64,000 bases of DNA from Saposhnikovia divaricata (lineage: Eukaryota; Streptophyta; Magnoliopsida; Apiales; Apiaceae): positions 109,593,148 through 109,657,147 of the forward strand of contig CM071598.1 in the NCBI GenBank assembly GCA_036435485.1. Direction: 5' to 3'. Made by a program: the position numbers and the translations under genes. The notes below the pieces were generated by a model. The model ran no database searches and was not told the origin of the DNA. It saw nothing but the letters and a program-made list of their open reading frames with translations. Position 1 is the stretch's first letter, and each line of letters starts with the position of its first letter. Shown piece by piece: positions 12,053 through 22,935 of the stretch.

Positions 12053-12390
12053 ATGTTGGATCTAGTGGGCGAGAATGATTTTGTTAATGTTTTTGGAGGA
12101 TCTGGAAACCCATATCAAAGTTGGGGTGGGATGATTATTACAAGAGTTCACCTTTCACAACCAAAGATTATTTATCCTTTGGGATTTCCACCTCAATTTA
12201 TGATTATTGGCATGTAGATAGCTGGCCTCCAACCTCAATTTATGAAATTGAGATTTCTGAACACTGGTCTAACAATGATTTTTATGTGGTAAAATCAATT
12301 GTGATGCTACTGTTTTTAGGGATGTTGGTGCAGTATGGATTGTTTGGGATGGCTTTGATTTCGTTTTTTTTAGTTAAGCAAAGCATATAT
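12053..12390 (+). repeat. Diverged copy of the 1415-2175 retroposon-like repeat
   Basis: The order of matching phrases follows 1640-2040: GAATGATTTTGTTAATGTTT, GGATCTGGAAACC, TCACAACCAAAGATTATT, GGCATGTAGATAGCTGG, CTGAACACTGG, GGGATGTTG.TGCAGT. Similarity is patchy. The A-rich tail seen in the first copy is absent. Short open frames here are fragments of the repeat. Confidence 0.45.
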
Positions 12391-12589
12391 TGACAATGAC
12401 GAGAGTCCTCTCGTATCGGTTACACCCAAAAGCATACATATAAGGAAATATGCAGAATTAAACAAATACCATCCTACCCAAACCTACCACTACAACCCAT
12501 CCGACTATGATCAACTACTTGAAAACTTGTCATAGTTGCATGTATTCCTAGCATGCTTACAAACTAGTTACAGTACCAGCTTGATGTCC

Positions 12590-13368
12590 TTAGGCTGCCT
12601 CGACTGGGAGCTCATCACCTGAGAAGAAAAATCCGTCCACTGCAGCTATTCCTCCCTGAAAAGCCTCCTCTATCATAACCTCCTCAATGTTATTGTCTTC
12701 ATCCACCTCAATGTCTAGTTCTGTGCTGCGCACCCCATTAACTTGCCCAAAGCCTAGGAATCTGTTTGATCAGATAGAAGTACTCCTACGTCAATGTCTA
12801 CAGGGCCCGGTGCCGCATTTGGAATGGTTATATCTTAATAGCTAGGGTCATCCAAGCCAAACCCAAGATCCCATTCAATCAGTTCCTCAACTCCTCCCAC
12901 AGCACTGTTTAGTATGTACAGTTATGAGCATACTTTCTTTCCAAGCCTTGAGAGTAAGCGTGCTGGTTTGTTCCTTGCTGGATAGATATATGAGACTATG
13001 CACCTCCACCTAGCATCTTTAATATGAATGTTGATCTGAGATGCAATGTCAAATACACCCGTCGGAGCCCAAATATGGAAGTTTTTCATGATTAGAAATG
13101 CTTCCAGATTATCTGTTTCAAGATAGACATTACGATACCCTAACTTGTATGCTCTCTTGAGAGGGATGAACATGGCCCAGAGTTGATTGCCAAGTGGGGT
13201 GAGCTCTGGGATTACTCCAATGGTTACATGTTTGAGAGCTTTTTTTGAGTTACGGTACATCGCTCCAATACCAGAGTAGAACCCATTAACAGAAGGGTTC
13301 CTAGAGGATGTCCCGTGGACATTGATTTTTAGTACACCTGGGGGAGGTGGTATCCAGTAGTAAGCCAT
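12590..13368 (-). pseudogene. RNase H-like (RVT_3-type) gene with acidic C-terminal tail, broken
   Basis: Reading starts at ATG 13368 with MAYYWIPPPPGVLKINVHG, the opening of plant RNase H-like domains normally reading PPPGxxKxNxDG. The first open stretch is 148 residues and stops at 12922. Translation past that stop gives more sensible sequence (GGVEELIEWDLGFGLDDPSY), two further stops, then after a frame change an acidic tail (ELDIEVDEDNNIEEVMIEEA) ending at a stop at 12590-12592. Only one of the four RNase HI acidic residues remains clearly in place (ETDN). The first Asp is His, the Glu position reads NQLWAM, and the last Asp region reads NKPARLLSRLG. It lies downstream of the minus-strand LINE but has its own TATA box, so it looks like a former host gene rather than the LINE's RNase H. 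Confidence 0.65.
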
Positions 13369-13446
13369 GAGATAACAATTTTTGTTGATGATTACTTTGG
13401 GGTGTTGAGATAAGGTGGTGATTTATGAGATCATTACAGACGTGGT

Positions 13447-13454
13447 TATATATA
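13447..13454 (-). promoter_or_regulatory. TATA box of the RNase H-like gene
   Basis: On the minus strand the sequence reads CTATATATAACC, about 80 bases before the ATG at 13368. The spacing leaves a leader of roughly 50 bases. The box is well preserved although the coding region is broken. Confidence 0.5.
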
Positions 13455-13819
13455 GTGTGATGCGTAGCATTTATCTTAGACTTAACTACCTCTCCTTAAA
13501 AGTCCTATCGTTCTTATAAATGCAACTTGAGCTTAGTTATTAATATATTCCCAGAGAACTCAAGACTATTCTGCAAATATGCCCTGGATAAAATCTGAGT
13601 ACAAATTTTGTATGTAGACCGTACAGCATTTGTTCCCTACTTCCCCTAAATGTATAAGTTTGTGTGAGTAACCACTTTTCCCTCCCTTCCATTTCCCTTT
13701 AAGAGACTGCTATCCTCCTCCATCCTAGTCTATATCGCTGGGTTGTGATTACTGCTACTGTGAAATTATTATGGTAGACTAGTTTAGAGGCCAAGTAGAG
13801 TGCAGGTGGCTGTTAGTTA
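13455..13819 (-). other. Probable LINE 3' UTR / spacer
   Basis: This lies just downstream of the LINE ORF2 stop. It has no coding frame. I could not find a poly-T run marking the reverse-complement tail of the LINE, so the LINE's 3' limit is not fixed. Confidence 0.35.
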
Positions 13820-16800
13820 TTAAAAAACCCTTGTGCCCACCATCTTGGTTTTGGATCTTCCTTCTTTAGCTAGACCATCAGCCATTTTATTAATTGTTTT
13901 ACTAATATGGACTAACCTGATATTCCGAAGAGAGTTTATTATGGTTTGGCCCGAGTTGAAGTCATCTTGTGGGTTGAGGCCTGCCCTGCAATTAGCTACG
14001 TACTCTATTAACTTAGTAGAGTCTGTTGCTATTATACAAACCTCGTCCATTATTCCTCTACTTTTGATAGCTCCCATTGCAAATAGCAACGCGTTCGATT
14101 CAACTTCCCATCCAACATAGTTGGGGTAAGGCCCAGAGAATATAAATTCTATATGGCCCATTTTATTCCAAATGAAGCCTCCAATGCCCGATGAATAGCT
14201 TCCATCATTATTGATTTTCCATGATCCATCAATAAAGCCCACTAGATGGCCCAAAACCATCCATCTTCCTAGTAAACTTTTAAAGCTCCAACTGGAATTT
14301 CGGCTGTATTCAAGTATTGGATTTAAATTCCATTGGTATTTAAAATCCAGATTGATGATTCCGTTTGCCACACTCCATTCCCATGCTCTTGAATCAGAAC
14401 TTCTATGGAACTTTGGTTGATTTTTTTTCTCGGAGAATACACACTTATTTCTTGTTAACCATAATGTCCATAACATTGCAAGTAGGCACGTACCACCCCC
14501 ATTTGAGATTTCCATTTTGCTGAAGTTCATTAACGCTGATTGAAGATTAGAGTAGCACCTATGGTTTGCACCAATGCCCCAAAATAGGTGGTTGCTATCT
14601 TCCGTTTTCTCCATACACCATTTGCAAGTGTCCCCTATGTTTATACCTCTGTTCTTGAGTAAATTGAGTGTTGGAATTGCATTGTGCATTGTGTACCACA
14701 TGAAATTGATTACCTTTGGAGGGGCTTTTTGTTTCCATAGTAGTGCCCATGGTCCCTATATCCTACTGTTCCGGTCTAGTGATTCATACCCTAGCCTGGT
14801 ACTGTACTGATCTTGCATTAGGATCAAAATGATCGAATATTTCTTGTTTGATAAGGTGATTGACTGTAGAATGCTCTCCAGTTCTCTCAGTTCCTGAATC
14901 TCCCAACCCCTCAAACTTCTACACCATAGATTCAAGTTAAAACTTTGTTGATATTTCCAGTGTTGTACCATTGTGCTCAATCTTATATTTTTGTCATTTA
15001 CAAGATTGTACAGACGTGCAAGCCTCTGCTGAAGGGTTACGTTGTGGTGCCCGCAGTCTTTCCAAAATTTAATTTTAGTTCCATCCCCCACTTTCCAATT
15101 AAAATCCGTAGCTTGGAAAAGTTTGAGAGTCTTTTCTTTGCTTACTTCTGTTATGCTTTGCATAATTGGAGAGATTTTTTTGTTGCATGCTTTTGGATTT
15201 GCCAGAAAATCATCACCATATTTGGATTGCAATGTTCTCAACCATAAACTTTCCTTTTCCGTTTGTGCCCTCCACCACCACTTTGCTAGTAACGCTATGT
15301 TTTTATACCTTAATCTTTTTATTCCCAGCCCTCCATGGATTTTATTGGTACACAACACATCCCACTTCACACTATGCAGTCTTCTTCCTATGGTATTACT
15401 ACTATTTATCTCACCCCAATAAAATCTTCGTTTGATCTGCTCTATTTCCGATTCTATGGTTTTTGGCAGCCTGAGCAGGGCAAGCCAGTACGCAGGCAAT
15501 GCATCTAGAACTGTATTGATAAGCACCTGTCTACCTGGTTTTGACAAGGTGTTACACCTCCATGAGATGAATTTCGATTTGAATTTCTTTTCTAGAGGTG
15601 CCCAAAAGGATCTCCTTTTCGGTGAGCTTCCTTTAGTAGCTCCTAAGTATGTGAAGGGTAGGTTGCCTACTCCACATCCCAGCCACTTTGCCCATTCATT
15701 CGTGATCTCTCTTTTCGTGCATGACGCATAAAGATATGTCTTTGCAAAGTTGATTTTGAGCCCAGACATGATTCCAAAGATCGACAGTACAATTTTAACT
15801 CCTCTTATTGTGTCCCACGAGTCTTCTATGAACAGTATCATGTCATCCACAAATTGCAAATGAGATATGTTCATTGAGTTTCCTACTTGAATCCCTTTGA
15901 ATAACCCTATTTCTTTCGCCTTTTGTATCATTGCATGCAAAGCTTGCATTACAATGATAAATAACATAGGGGAGATTGGATCTTCTAGTCTTACCCCACG
16001 TTGCATTAAGAATTCCCTAGATGGACTACTATTGACCAAGACAGAAGGTTTTACTGTGGATAATATCGATAACATCCACTTTCTCCATTTCAACCCAAAT
16101 CCCATTTTTTGCAGCATTTGTAGGAGAAAATTCCAGTTTATTGTGTCAGACGCCTTTTCGAAGTCTAGTTTGAGTATAAGGCCTCCGCTTTGACCACTTT
16201 GAATACTGTGGACCACCTCATTTGTTACCAGGATGGTGTCTGCTATTTGCCTACCTTTTATGAATGCATTCTGTTCTTCCGCTATCAATTTCGGTAGTAC
16301 CATTTTGAGTCTGTTGGCTAATAATTTCAGTAGAATCTTCATGGAGCAGTTAATCAAAATGGTTGGCCTGTAGTCATCTATGAACAGCGGTTGTGGTTTT
16401 TCGAGATAAGAGATATGAATGAGGAATTTAGGCCCCTTGGTAATTCTACCTTAGAATAAAAGTCCTTGTATGCTGCAGTTATGTCCTTCTCTATTGCTTC
16501 CCACAGAAATTTGATATATTTAGCGTTAAACCCGTCTGGTCCCGGGGCTTTGCTTGGTTCTATCTGCTCCAAAGCTATTAGAATTACATGTTTGTTGAAT
16601 TCAGCTTCCAAACATCCAGCTTCCTCCGTTCTGATTCCTGTTAAAGGAAGATTGCCAAGGCCAAAACAAGACTCGTTTTGAGTTGTGATGAATCGTTTCT
16701 CGAAGTGTGCTGCAAAAGTTTCTTTAACCATGTTTGGGTTTGATATCCAACTACCCTCATTCCAGATACCCTGTATTTGGCTTCTTTTGTTTCTTCTTTG

Positions 16801-17889
16801 AACCTGTGCGTGGAAGAAACTTGAGTTTTTGTCGCCTTCTGATATCCATTTAGCTCTTGATTTTTGTGCTAGTATGGATTCTCTTGCATTATATTCCTTT
16901 TTGAGCTGTGTTTCAATTGAGATTCTTTCATTTGGGATCACCCATTGATCACACAGTTGAAGTTGTGCTTCTAATCTATTGATATTTGCCTCCACCTTCC
17001 CATTCACTCTTAGATTTCAATCCTGAATGACCCTCCTAAAGAAATTTAATTTGTTATGCACTCCCGTGTTTAAGCTATCAATTTTAGCTATACTTTCTTT
17101 AAGAAGTTGGGAGAAATCATGGTCTGTTAGCCATATATTGAAGGGTTTGATTGGTTTGGGCCCCCAATTGACCTGTTCTCTCTCGTACAATATTAATCCA
17201 ACGTGATCAGAAGATTTTCTTCCCACCCCTTTCAGCTGCTAGCTAGAACTTGATGCTCCTCCCATTTTCTCCAAAGCCCTATCCAGTTTACTACACTTCC
17301 CTTGTGGCCTAAACCAGGTGTATTTGTAGTTTATGATAGGAATATCCCACATATTATTGTTGTCTATGATACCATTGAGCCATTTTGAATCCAACTGTCT
17401 GTAGCCATAGTTTAAGCATTCTGTTGAATTCCTTATACTGTTAAAGTCTCCTATGAGCAAGAATGATTCATTGGAATAAATATCCATGATATCTTGGACT
17501 TTGAGCCAGAATGCCTCTTTCAATGCATATCAATGTGGTGCATAAATATTTACATAATTACTATTTCCTATTAAGCCGCCTCTAACCCAAATCCAGTTCG
17601 GTTCTGACTTGTTATTTATCATCTTGAACTTACTTGTATCCCATGTAGTGAACAATCCTCCAGAAAGGCCTCTTGCTGGAGATTCCACCCATTCGTGAGT
17701 TAAGCTGTCACACACTGCATCTTTTGCTGCTTCTGACAATGTTTGGCACTTTGATTCTTGTATAAAAATCATCGTCGGATCAAATTTTGAAATAAATCCC
17801 CTCAGGCTCCTCTTTGTAATTTTGTTGTTGATTCCCCTAATATTCCAACTTAGAATGGAAAAATTGCCTTTGATATTTTGACTATCCAT
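13820..17889 (-). pseudogene. LINE ORF2: endonuclease, reverse transcriptase, RNase H; broken
   Basis: Endonuclease motifs are present: LSWNIRGINN near the start, FIQESK, and LLIGDFNSIR, then WFRPQGKCSKLDR. In-frame stops fall after 17530, 17239 and 17017. The RT begins with AEEQNAFIKGRQIADTIL-type sequence, and its catalytic box reads FVDD (usually FADD) at about 15850. A frameshift lies between 16378 and 16357. LEDPISP replaces the usual GDPLSP. A stop at 14756 precedes a C-terminal RNase H region (GFIDGSWKIN..., ATDSTKLIEYV, NKMADGLAKEG) ending at 13820. The element could not retrotranspose with its own protein. Confidence 0.85.
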
Positions 17890-18082
17890 ATCTAAATGTC
17901 TTTATCTAATCCTAGATTTACCCTTATGATTTGCCTTGCTACCTCTTTATCAACATTGATTGATATCCCCATCATTTCCGCAGTTTCTAGTATCACGCTT
18001 GCCAAATCATTCACTTGTGGTATTGTATGGGAAGGTTCCTGTGTTTTGCCTTTTGCCTTCTATGAATTCGAGAACCTTGATT

Positions 18083-19471
18083 TCACCACCTTTCTTTTTT
18101 GCTTTTTCTGACTTGCTCTTTTGGGGCAGTGCTTTCTTCCTTGTTTTGCAAGTATAATCGAAGTAGTTGCTTCCACTTGTTATCTTCCGAGGACGTCCCC
18201 TTCTTTTCCCCAGTGATAGGCTTTGAAGTATGCTGGAAATATTCCTCGTCTTCAGGATCTTCTTCTAAGGGTGTAATGCTGCTTTCTTCCTCAATTGTTT
18301 GTAAAGGCCTTGGAATAGATCTTTCCCAATCAGAATCCAAGGAGCTAGGATCTGTGTTATCCGGAGATGACATTTCCCTTCTTATGTTCAGCCATATATT
18401 AATTGAGGGGCTGGTTGTGACTGGCTCCATCCCCTCTGAGTTTCTGGTAAAGTTGAACATGGTATCCATGTCCTCTAAATGATCTTGTGTGATCGAGATT
18501 ACCTTGGTTGCTGGATTCTTAACTTGCTCTTGTGGATTCAAGTCATCCTTTTGGTTATCATTCTCCAAATTCTGTTCTGTACATATCTTATTAATCTGTG
18601 TTAAGTTTAACTCCCCTTCTTGCCAGTCCTCTAACTCTTTATCTGAGTTATCTGAGGTTTCTTCCTCATCCTCCAAAACTTCTGAACGTGTTTCCTTGTC
18701 TCTCAGTGGTGGTTCCACATCTCTTCCATCAAAGGATATATTTGATTCTTTGAATTTTACCCAATAACTCATTTGGTTTATAATTACCTTCACTGTTTCT
18801 TCTATATCCAGCACCTTGCGAGTAGCAATACAAATCTTTGGTTTCTATATCATGCCACATTTTGTTGATATGAAGTTTCTTGATATTATATAACCCCAAT
18901 CACCAATTATTTTTTACCAGTTCATTAGATTCCAAACCGTGATAGGAAGTCCATCTCAGTATATCCATGCTATTTTAGGTGGGATCAAGTCATGATGAGA
19001 AGCCTCCTTTATCTGGTAAAACCATTGCTTGAGTAATTGCATCTGTTGATCGCTTATCTCATCTTGTGACGGGAAGGTGATGAAGAATTTCCTATGGGAA
19101 ATGCCCTTAACTTGAATAGAAGTCATCCCTTGAAGCCATATCTTTTCATGTAGAATATTCGCCCATTCGTCCTCTAGTGTCTTGCCAATAACACTACTTT
19201 TCATTTTTTGAACTTCCTTATCCTCCACCTCTATGTTGATCGTTCGATAAGGTAACTGAGGTTCAATGTATTCCTTTACCTTGTGCTGAATATTTGTGTC
19301 CTGTTCCTTGGCTTCCTTCCTTATGGTGGTTGACCCTGATTGCTCTTTCCAGTAGCCCATATTCATCCTGATTAACAGTCTTTTACCGAAATATTCCTTT
19401 CCATTCATATTTTTGACTACTGCCGGCTTCACTTCTATCCCTAATTTGAATGAATCCATATCTATTGCCAT
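18083..19471 (-). pseudogene. LINE ORF1, gag-like RNA-binding protein, broken
   Basis: The frame opens at 19471 with MAIDMDSFKLGIEVKPAVVK. It includes HRKFFITFPSQDEISDQQMQ and then PPKIAWIY, a stop, and DGLPITVWNLMNW. That pattern matches the DUF4283-type N-terminal domain of plant LINE ORF1. Three in-frame stops (TGA, TAA, TAG) fall between 18956 and 18814. Beyond them the same frame stays open to 18083 through a Glu/Asp/Ser-rich hinge and a basic end (KSKKERW). There is no frameshift, so the decay here is by point mutation only. Confidence 0.75.
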
Positions 19472-19539
19472 ATAGGTCTCTCTTTTTTGGGAGAATTATA
19501 TCATGAATGTTAAAATCCCTAAAGATGTATTAAATGATC

Positions 19540-19680
19540 AGGAAACAAATCAGCTAATTGTTTTAAATTTGTTATTTATTTTCCAACCTGTTTGTATTGG
19601 CAGTTGGGAGTTGTCCCTACTGTGTTCTGTTTTATTTAATGAAAACTGCTATTTTCATCGTCAAAAAAGTAAATTATTAG
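19540..19680 (+). repeat. LINE-like 3' tail fragment
   Basis: TTTCCAACCTGTTTGTATTG and the following T-rich sequence ending in CAAAAAAG resemble 2060-2165. It points in the + direction, opposite to the adjacent LINE, so it is probably a separate insertion or an older fragment. Confidence 0.35.
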
Positions 19681-19689
19681 CAGTATAAG

Positions 19690-19989
19690 CAATTGTGTAG
19701 AGCTATTTAGCAACAAAAAAATTGCTTCCTTAGGGTACTAGCGTTTAATTGATGAACAAGTAAAATTGTAGTATGTCTTTAGATTAAGATTAAATTATTT
19801 TTTAACATTTTTTTGGAAAAATTAATTTTAATGTTTTTAACCTTAAAATGCAAGTTTTAATAATTTAATTACCAAAAAATTATTAACCTTTTTAATAGTA
19901 TTTGTTAGAATATTTTTTTTTGTAACATTTATAGAAAAATCTTTATAAATTGTATTATACTAATAATTACCTATTAAATGCTATAGAAT
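19690..19989. other. AT-rich spacer
   Basis: Very AT-rich, with T and A runs. Nothing coding and no clear repeat end was seen before the LTR at 19990. Confidence 0.4.
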
Positions 19990-20437
19990 TGTTGTGGAAT
20001 AAAAACTAGATTGTTAAATTGCGGCTAGGGTTTGTATGTAATTAATACTAAGGTTCGTGAGCTTCGTGATTTTATTGCCACTCTCGTGTTTCGAGACTGA
20101 ACGGTCCTCACAAGATGCCTACGTATCTCTGTATTGCTGGAGAATTAAGCCAAGACGTAGTTCTGAGAATGAGGGGTCAGGCCCTTTATATAGGCTGAGA
20201 AGCCTTAGAATTATGGTAGGATTTGGTGACTTGGTGGGCAAGCCACCGCCTTGAGGAAGGTTCTAGACTCCTTCCTTGTAGGAGTCTGTTTTCATATCGA
20301 ATTGGATGCCTTGGAGGCTAAGTCTAGCAGGAGTATTATCCTTATTTGACTGTTATTTGCTGAGCTTTTTATTACCCTTAATATTAATTACGAAATTAAT
20401 ATTTAATACAGGGTTTGGGCCTTGTTGGTGGGCCCCA
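19990..20437 (-). repeat. 3' LTR of the gag-only element
   Basis: Matches 22381-22827 along its whole length with scattered substitutions. On the + strand it starts TGTTGTGGAATAAAAACTAG and ends GGTGGGCCCCA. Confidence 0.9.
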
Positions 20438-20513
20438 TTGTCTATCAAGACTCGCTTCACCTCTGAATTTCCAATCACGTGCGTTATGACCAGTGGGTCA
20501 TCATGGGGGAACT

Positions 20514-22347
20514 TCACCTCTTTGTTGTCCCGGCCGCAGCTGGGCCTCCTGAGATCATGTTGATTACTGGCCCTCAGGGCTGCGGGGTGCGATCTCGATC
20601 ATCATCGCTCCTATCATACTCTCTTCTTTGATCACCACGATCTTCACCCTTAGTGAAGTGGCTCAGTTTCTTTCTACGGATCAAAAACTTGATCTCATCT
20701 TTGAGTTGCTTGCAATCATCAGTGTCATGCCCCACATCTCTGTGGAATCTGCAATACTGATTCTTGTTTCTCCTTGCGGGATCACCCCTGAGTGGCTTCA
20801 GCCATCGGAAGTCCTTATTATTCTCAATGTCCAACAAGATTCGACTCCTAGGAGTATTCAATCTTACATATTCAATGAACCTTGGTCCTTCTTAGGGGCA
20901 GAGTCGGAGTCCTCGCTAGTTCGGGGATACTTGTCCCTAGCACCATGCTCTTGCTTTCGCTTCCTAGAGTCGTTGTCATTACTTATTGTGGCCTCTTTCT
21001 TCATGCTATCCTCAGCTTTAATATAATTATCAGCCCTTCGTTGGAGCTCATCCATGTTCTCAGGGGGATGCTTTGCCAACGACCTTTTAAAGAATGGGTC
21101 AGTAGTTCCGTGCTCCAGGGCTACCATGGCCACCTTATTGTCCAAGTCGGTGATATTTAGAGTCTCCTTGGTGATCGCTTGAGGTAGTCTCTCAGATTTT
21201 CATTCTTTCCTTGTTCCAGATACATAAGAGATGCAGAGCTTTTCTCATGAGTTCTTCCGCTAATGAATTGGCTGACAAAAGCAGCACTCAACTCCTTAAA
21301 GGAGCTAATCGAATTTGTAGGTAATTGGCTATACCATCTTTGAGCCATGCCCGATAGGGTTTGAGGAAACGCTCTGCACTTTAGAGCATCACTTGCAGGC
21401 TGGAACAACATTGCGTTTGAGAATGTCCTGACGTGATTTGCGGGATCACCCGTTCCATCATAAGCCTTAATTGTTGGCACCTTGAACTTCCTGGAAATAC
21501 GAGCATTCATCACCTCCTCAGTAAATGGGGGTGTGGGATCATCAGGATCTCCAAGAGGCATTACATCTTTGGGGTTTTCCTTGGGGGTTTCCACCCTTGT
21601 TGTTCTTCCAGTAGGGGCATCGACCCTTCTTTTCCTCCTTGAAGACCTTTCCAAATCAATAAGGGGAATCCCTCCTGCAGTCGGAGGAGGTTGATTTTGA
21701 TTTTGTCTCACCTGCTCTCTTGCCATGTCGTCCTTCAGCTTTAAGATCTCGGCCTCATGAGCCCTTATCCTCTCAGTAGTTATAAAAGGGGGTCCATCAT
21801 GGATAGTTTGTGTCCTCTTTCGAGGTTCTCTGCTAGCGCGTTGCCTCCTCGGGGCTTCATCATGATCATCGTCCTCAGATGACGAGTCGTTAGTATAGGG
21901 CCCAGAGTAGTCATCATATTCCTGATCTCGGCCCAACCCCCTATCATAAGGAGGCTCTCGAATTAGCAAAGCATGACCGCTTGTTCCAACGCCTCGAGTA
22001 GCAGGAGGGTAGTTAGGCAGACCATACATCGGGTTGGTATTTGCGGGAAGATCCGTAGTATGGATCCGTATCCCTAGGGGTAGCATGCGATTAACGTTGT
22101 CGAGAGGAGAAACCACCATCTGAAAAGGGTTAGCTTCTTGGCTTTGATGGACGTCCACCGGTAGAGTTCCCTCAACATGGGGAATCATCCCTGGGGGTTG
22201 ATAGACTAGAGGTTGAATGATCGCCCCTATTGATGGGGGTAATTGTCCTTCTTCAGTAGTGATAGGCGGATCAGAAGTGGCAGGTGGAGCAGAGCTAAGG
22301 GGTATGGCCTTAGTCGAGGTTTATGTTGTTCTTCGTGTTTGAACCAT
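20514..22347 (-). pseudogene. Retrotransposon gag, broken
   Basis: The frame starts at 22347 with MVQTRRTT, followed at once by an in-frame TAA (22321-22323), and continues openly from about 22320 to 21157. The core gag is readable: YDGTGDPANHVRTFSNAML, GMAQRWYSQLPTNSISSF and FVSQFISGR. Frameshifts lie near 21170 and 20870. The tail has YCRFHRDVGHDTDDCKQLKD, a knuckle-like motif of the Tat/Ogre group, then a TGA at about 20574, and RGPVINMISGGP-like sequence that normally opens the gag-protease linker. The frame ends at 20514-20516, about 80 bases before the LTR. Gag forms the capsid-like particle of the element. Confidence 0.8.
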
Positions 22348-22360
22348 GGTTGATGTTGTT

Positions 22361-22378
22361 GTCTCACAGACGGCGCCA
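22361..22378 (-). promoter_or_regulatory. Primer-binding site, gag-only element
   Basis: On the minus strand TGGCGCCGTCTGTGAGAC begins two bases inside the 5' LTR. The first nine bases match the 3' end complement of plant tRNA-Asp, as I recall it; the rest departs from it. Confidence 0.65.
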
Positions 22379-22380
22379 AA

Positions 22381-22827
22381 TGTTGTGGAATAAAAACTAG
22401 GTTGTTAATTGCGGCTAGGGTTTGTATGTAATTAATACTAGGGTTCGTGAGCTTCGTGCTTTTATGGCTGCTCTCGTGTTTCGAGACTGAACGGTCCTCA
22501 CAAGATGCCTATGTATCTCTGTATTGCTAGAGAATCAAGCAAAGACGTAGTTCTGAGAATGAAGGGTCAGGCCCTTTATATAGGCTGAGAAGCCTTAGAA
22601 TTATGGTAGGATTTGGAGACTTGGTGGGGAAGCCACCGCCTTGAGGAAGGTTCTAGACTCCTTCCTTGTAGGACTCTGTTTCCATATCGAATTGGATGCC
22701 TTGGAGGCTAAGTCTAGCAGGAGTAGTATCCTTATTTGACTCTTATTTGCTGAGCTGTTTATTACCATTAATATTAATTACAAAATTAATATTTAATATA
22801 GGGTTTGGGCCTTGTTGGTGGGCCCCA
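22381..22827 (-). repeat. 5' LTR of the gag-only element
   Basis: Direct copy of 19990-20437. Transcription would start here and run leftwards. The + strand CCTTTATATAGGC (about 22573) reads GCCTATATAAAGG on the minus strand, a good TATA box. Confidence 0.9.
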
Positions 22828-22935
22828 CGTTTGGACCATCTTGGGTTTAATTATGTCACATTAATTGTGTCTTTAGAGCTTATTTTTAGCCCATATCAAG
22901 AATGTATTTTTGATAGTATAAATTAATAAACGATA

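Larger units (their letters stand above)
13820..19471 (-). mobile_element. LINE (L1-type) retrotransposon, near full length, inactive
   Basis: The minus strand carries, in order, ORF1 (19471-18083) and ORF2 with endonuclease, reverse transcriptase, a zinc-binding linker and RNase H (17889-13820). This is the layout of plant L1-type LINEs that have an RNase H domain. Both ORFs hold several stops and ORF2 has a frameshift. The 5' UTR presumably lies beyond 19471. Neither a target duplication nor an A-tail was identified, so the limits given are those of the coding part. Confidence 0.85.
19990..22827 (-). mobile_element. Gag-only LTR retrotransposon (TR-GAG type, Tat/Ogre-like)
   Basis: Two direct LTRs (19990-20437 and 22381-22827, 448 and 447 bp) bound a 1.9-kb interior holding only gag. 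Each LTR, read on the minus strand, starts TGGGGCCCACC and ends CCACAACA, so the TG...CA ends are intact. The primer-binding site lies inside the right LTR, which fixes the minus orientation. The gag has a Tat/Ogre-like CxxH..GHDTDDC motif. There is no protease, RT or integrase: after gag the sequence runs straight to the 3' LTR. Such elements depend on an autonomous relative. Target duplications were not found (AGAAT on the left, CGTTT on the right). Confidence 0.85.

Noticed and set aside
13833..18767. Many plus-strand open frames of 60-130 codons across the LINE
   Set aside because: They are antisense to ORF1 and ORF2, whose minus-strand translation shows clear domain motifs.
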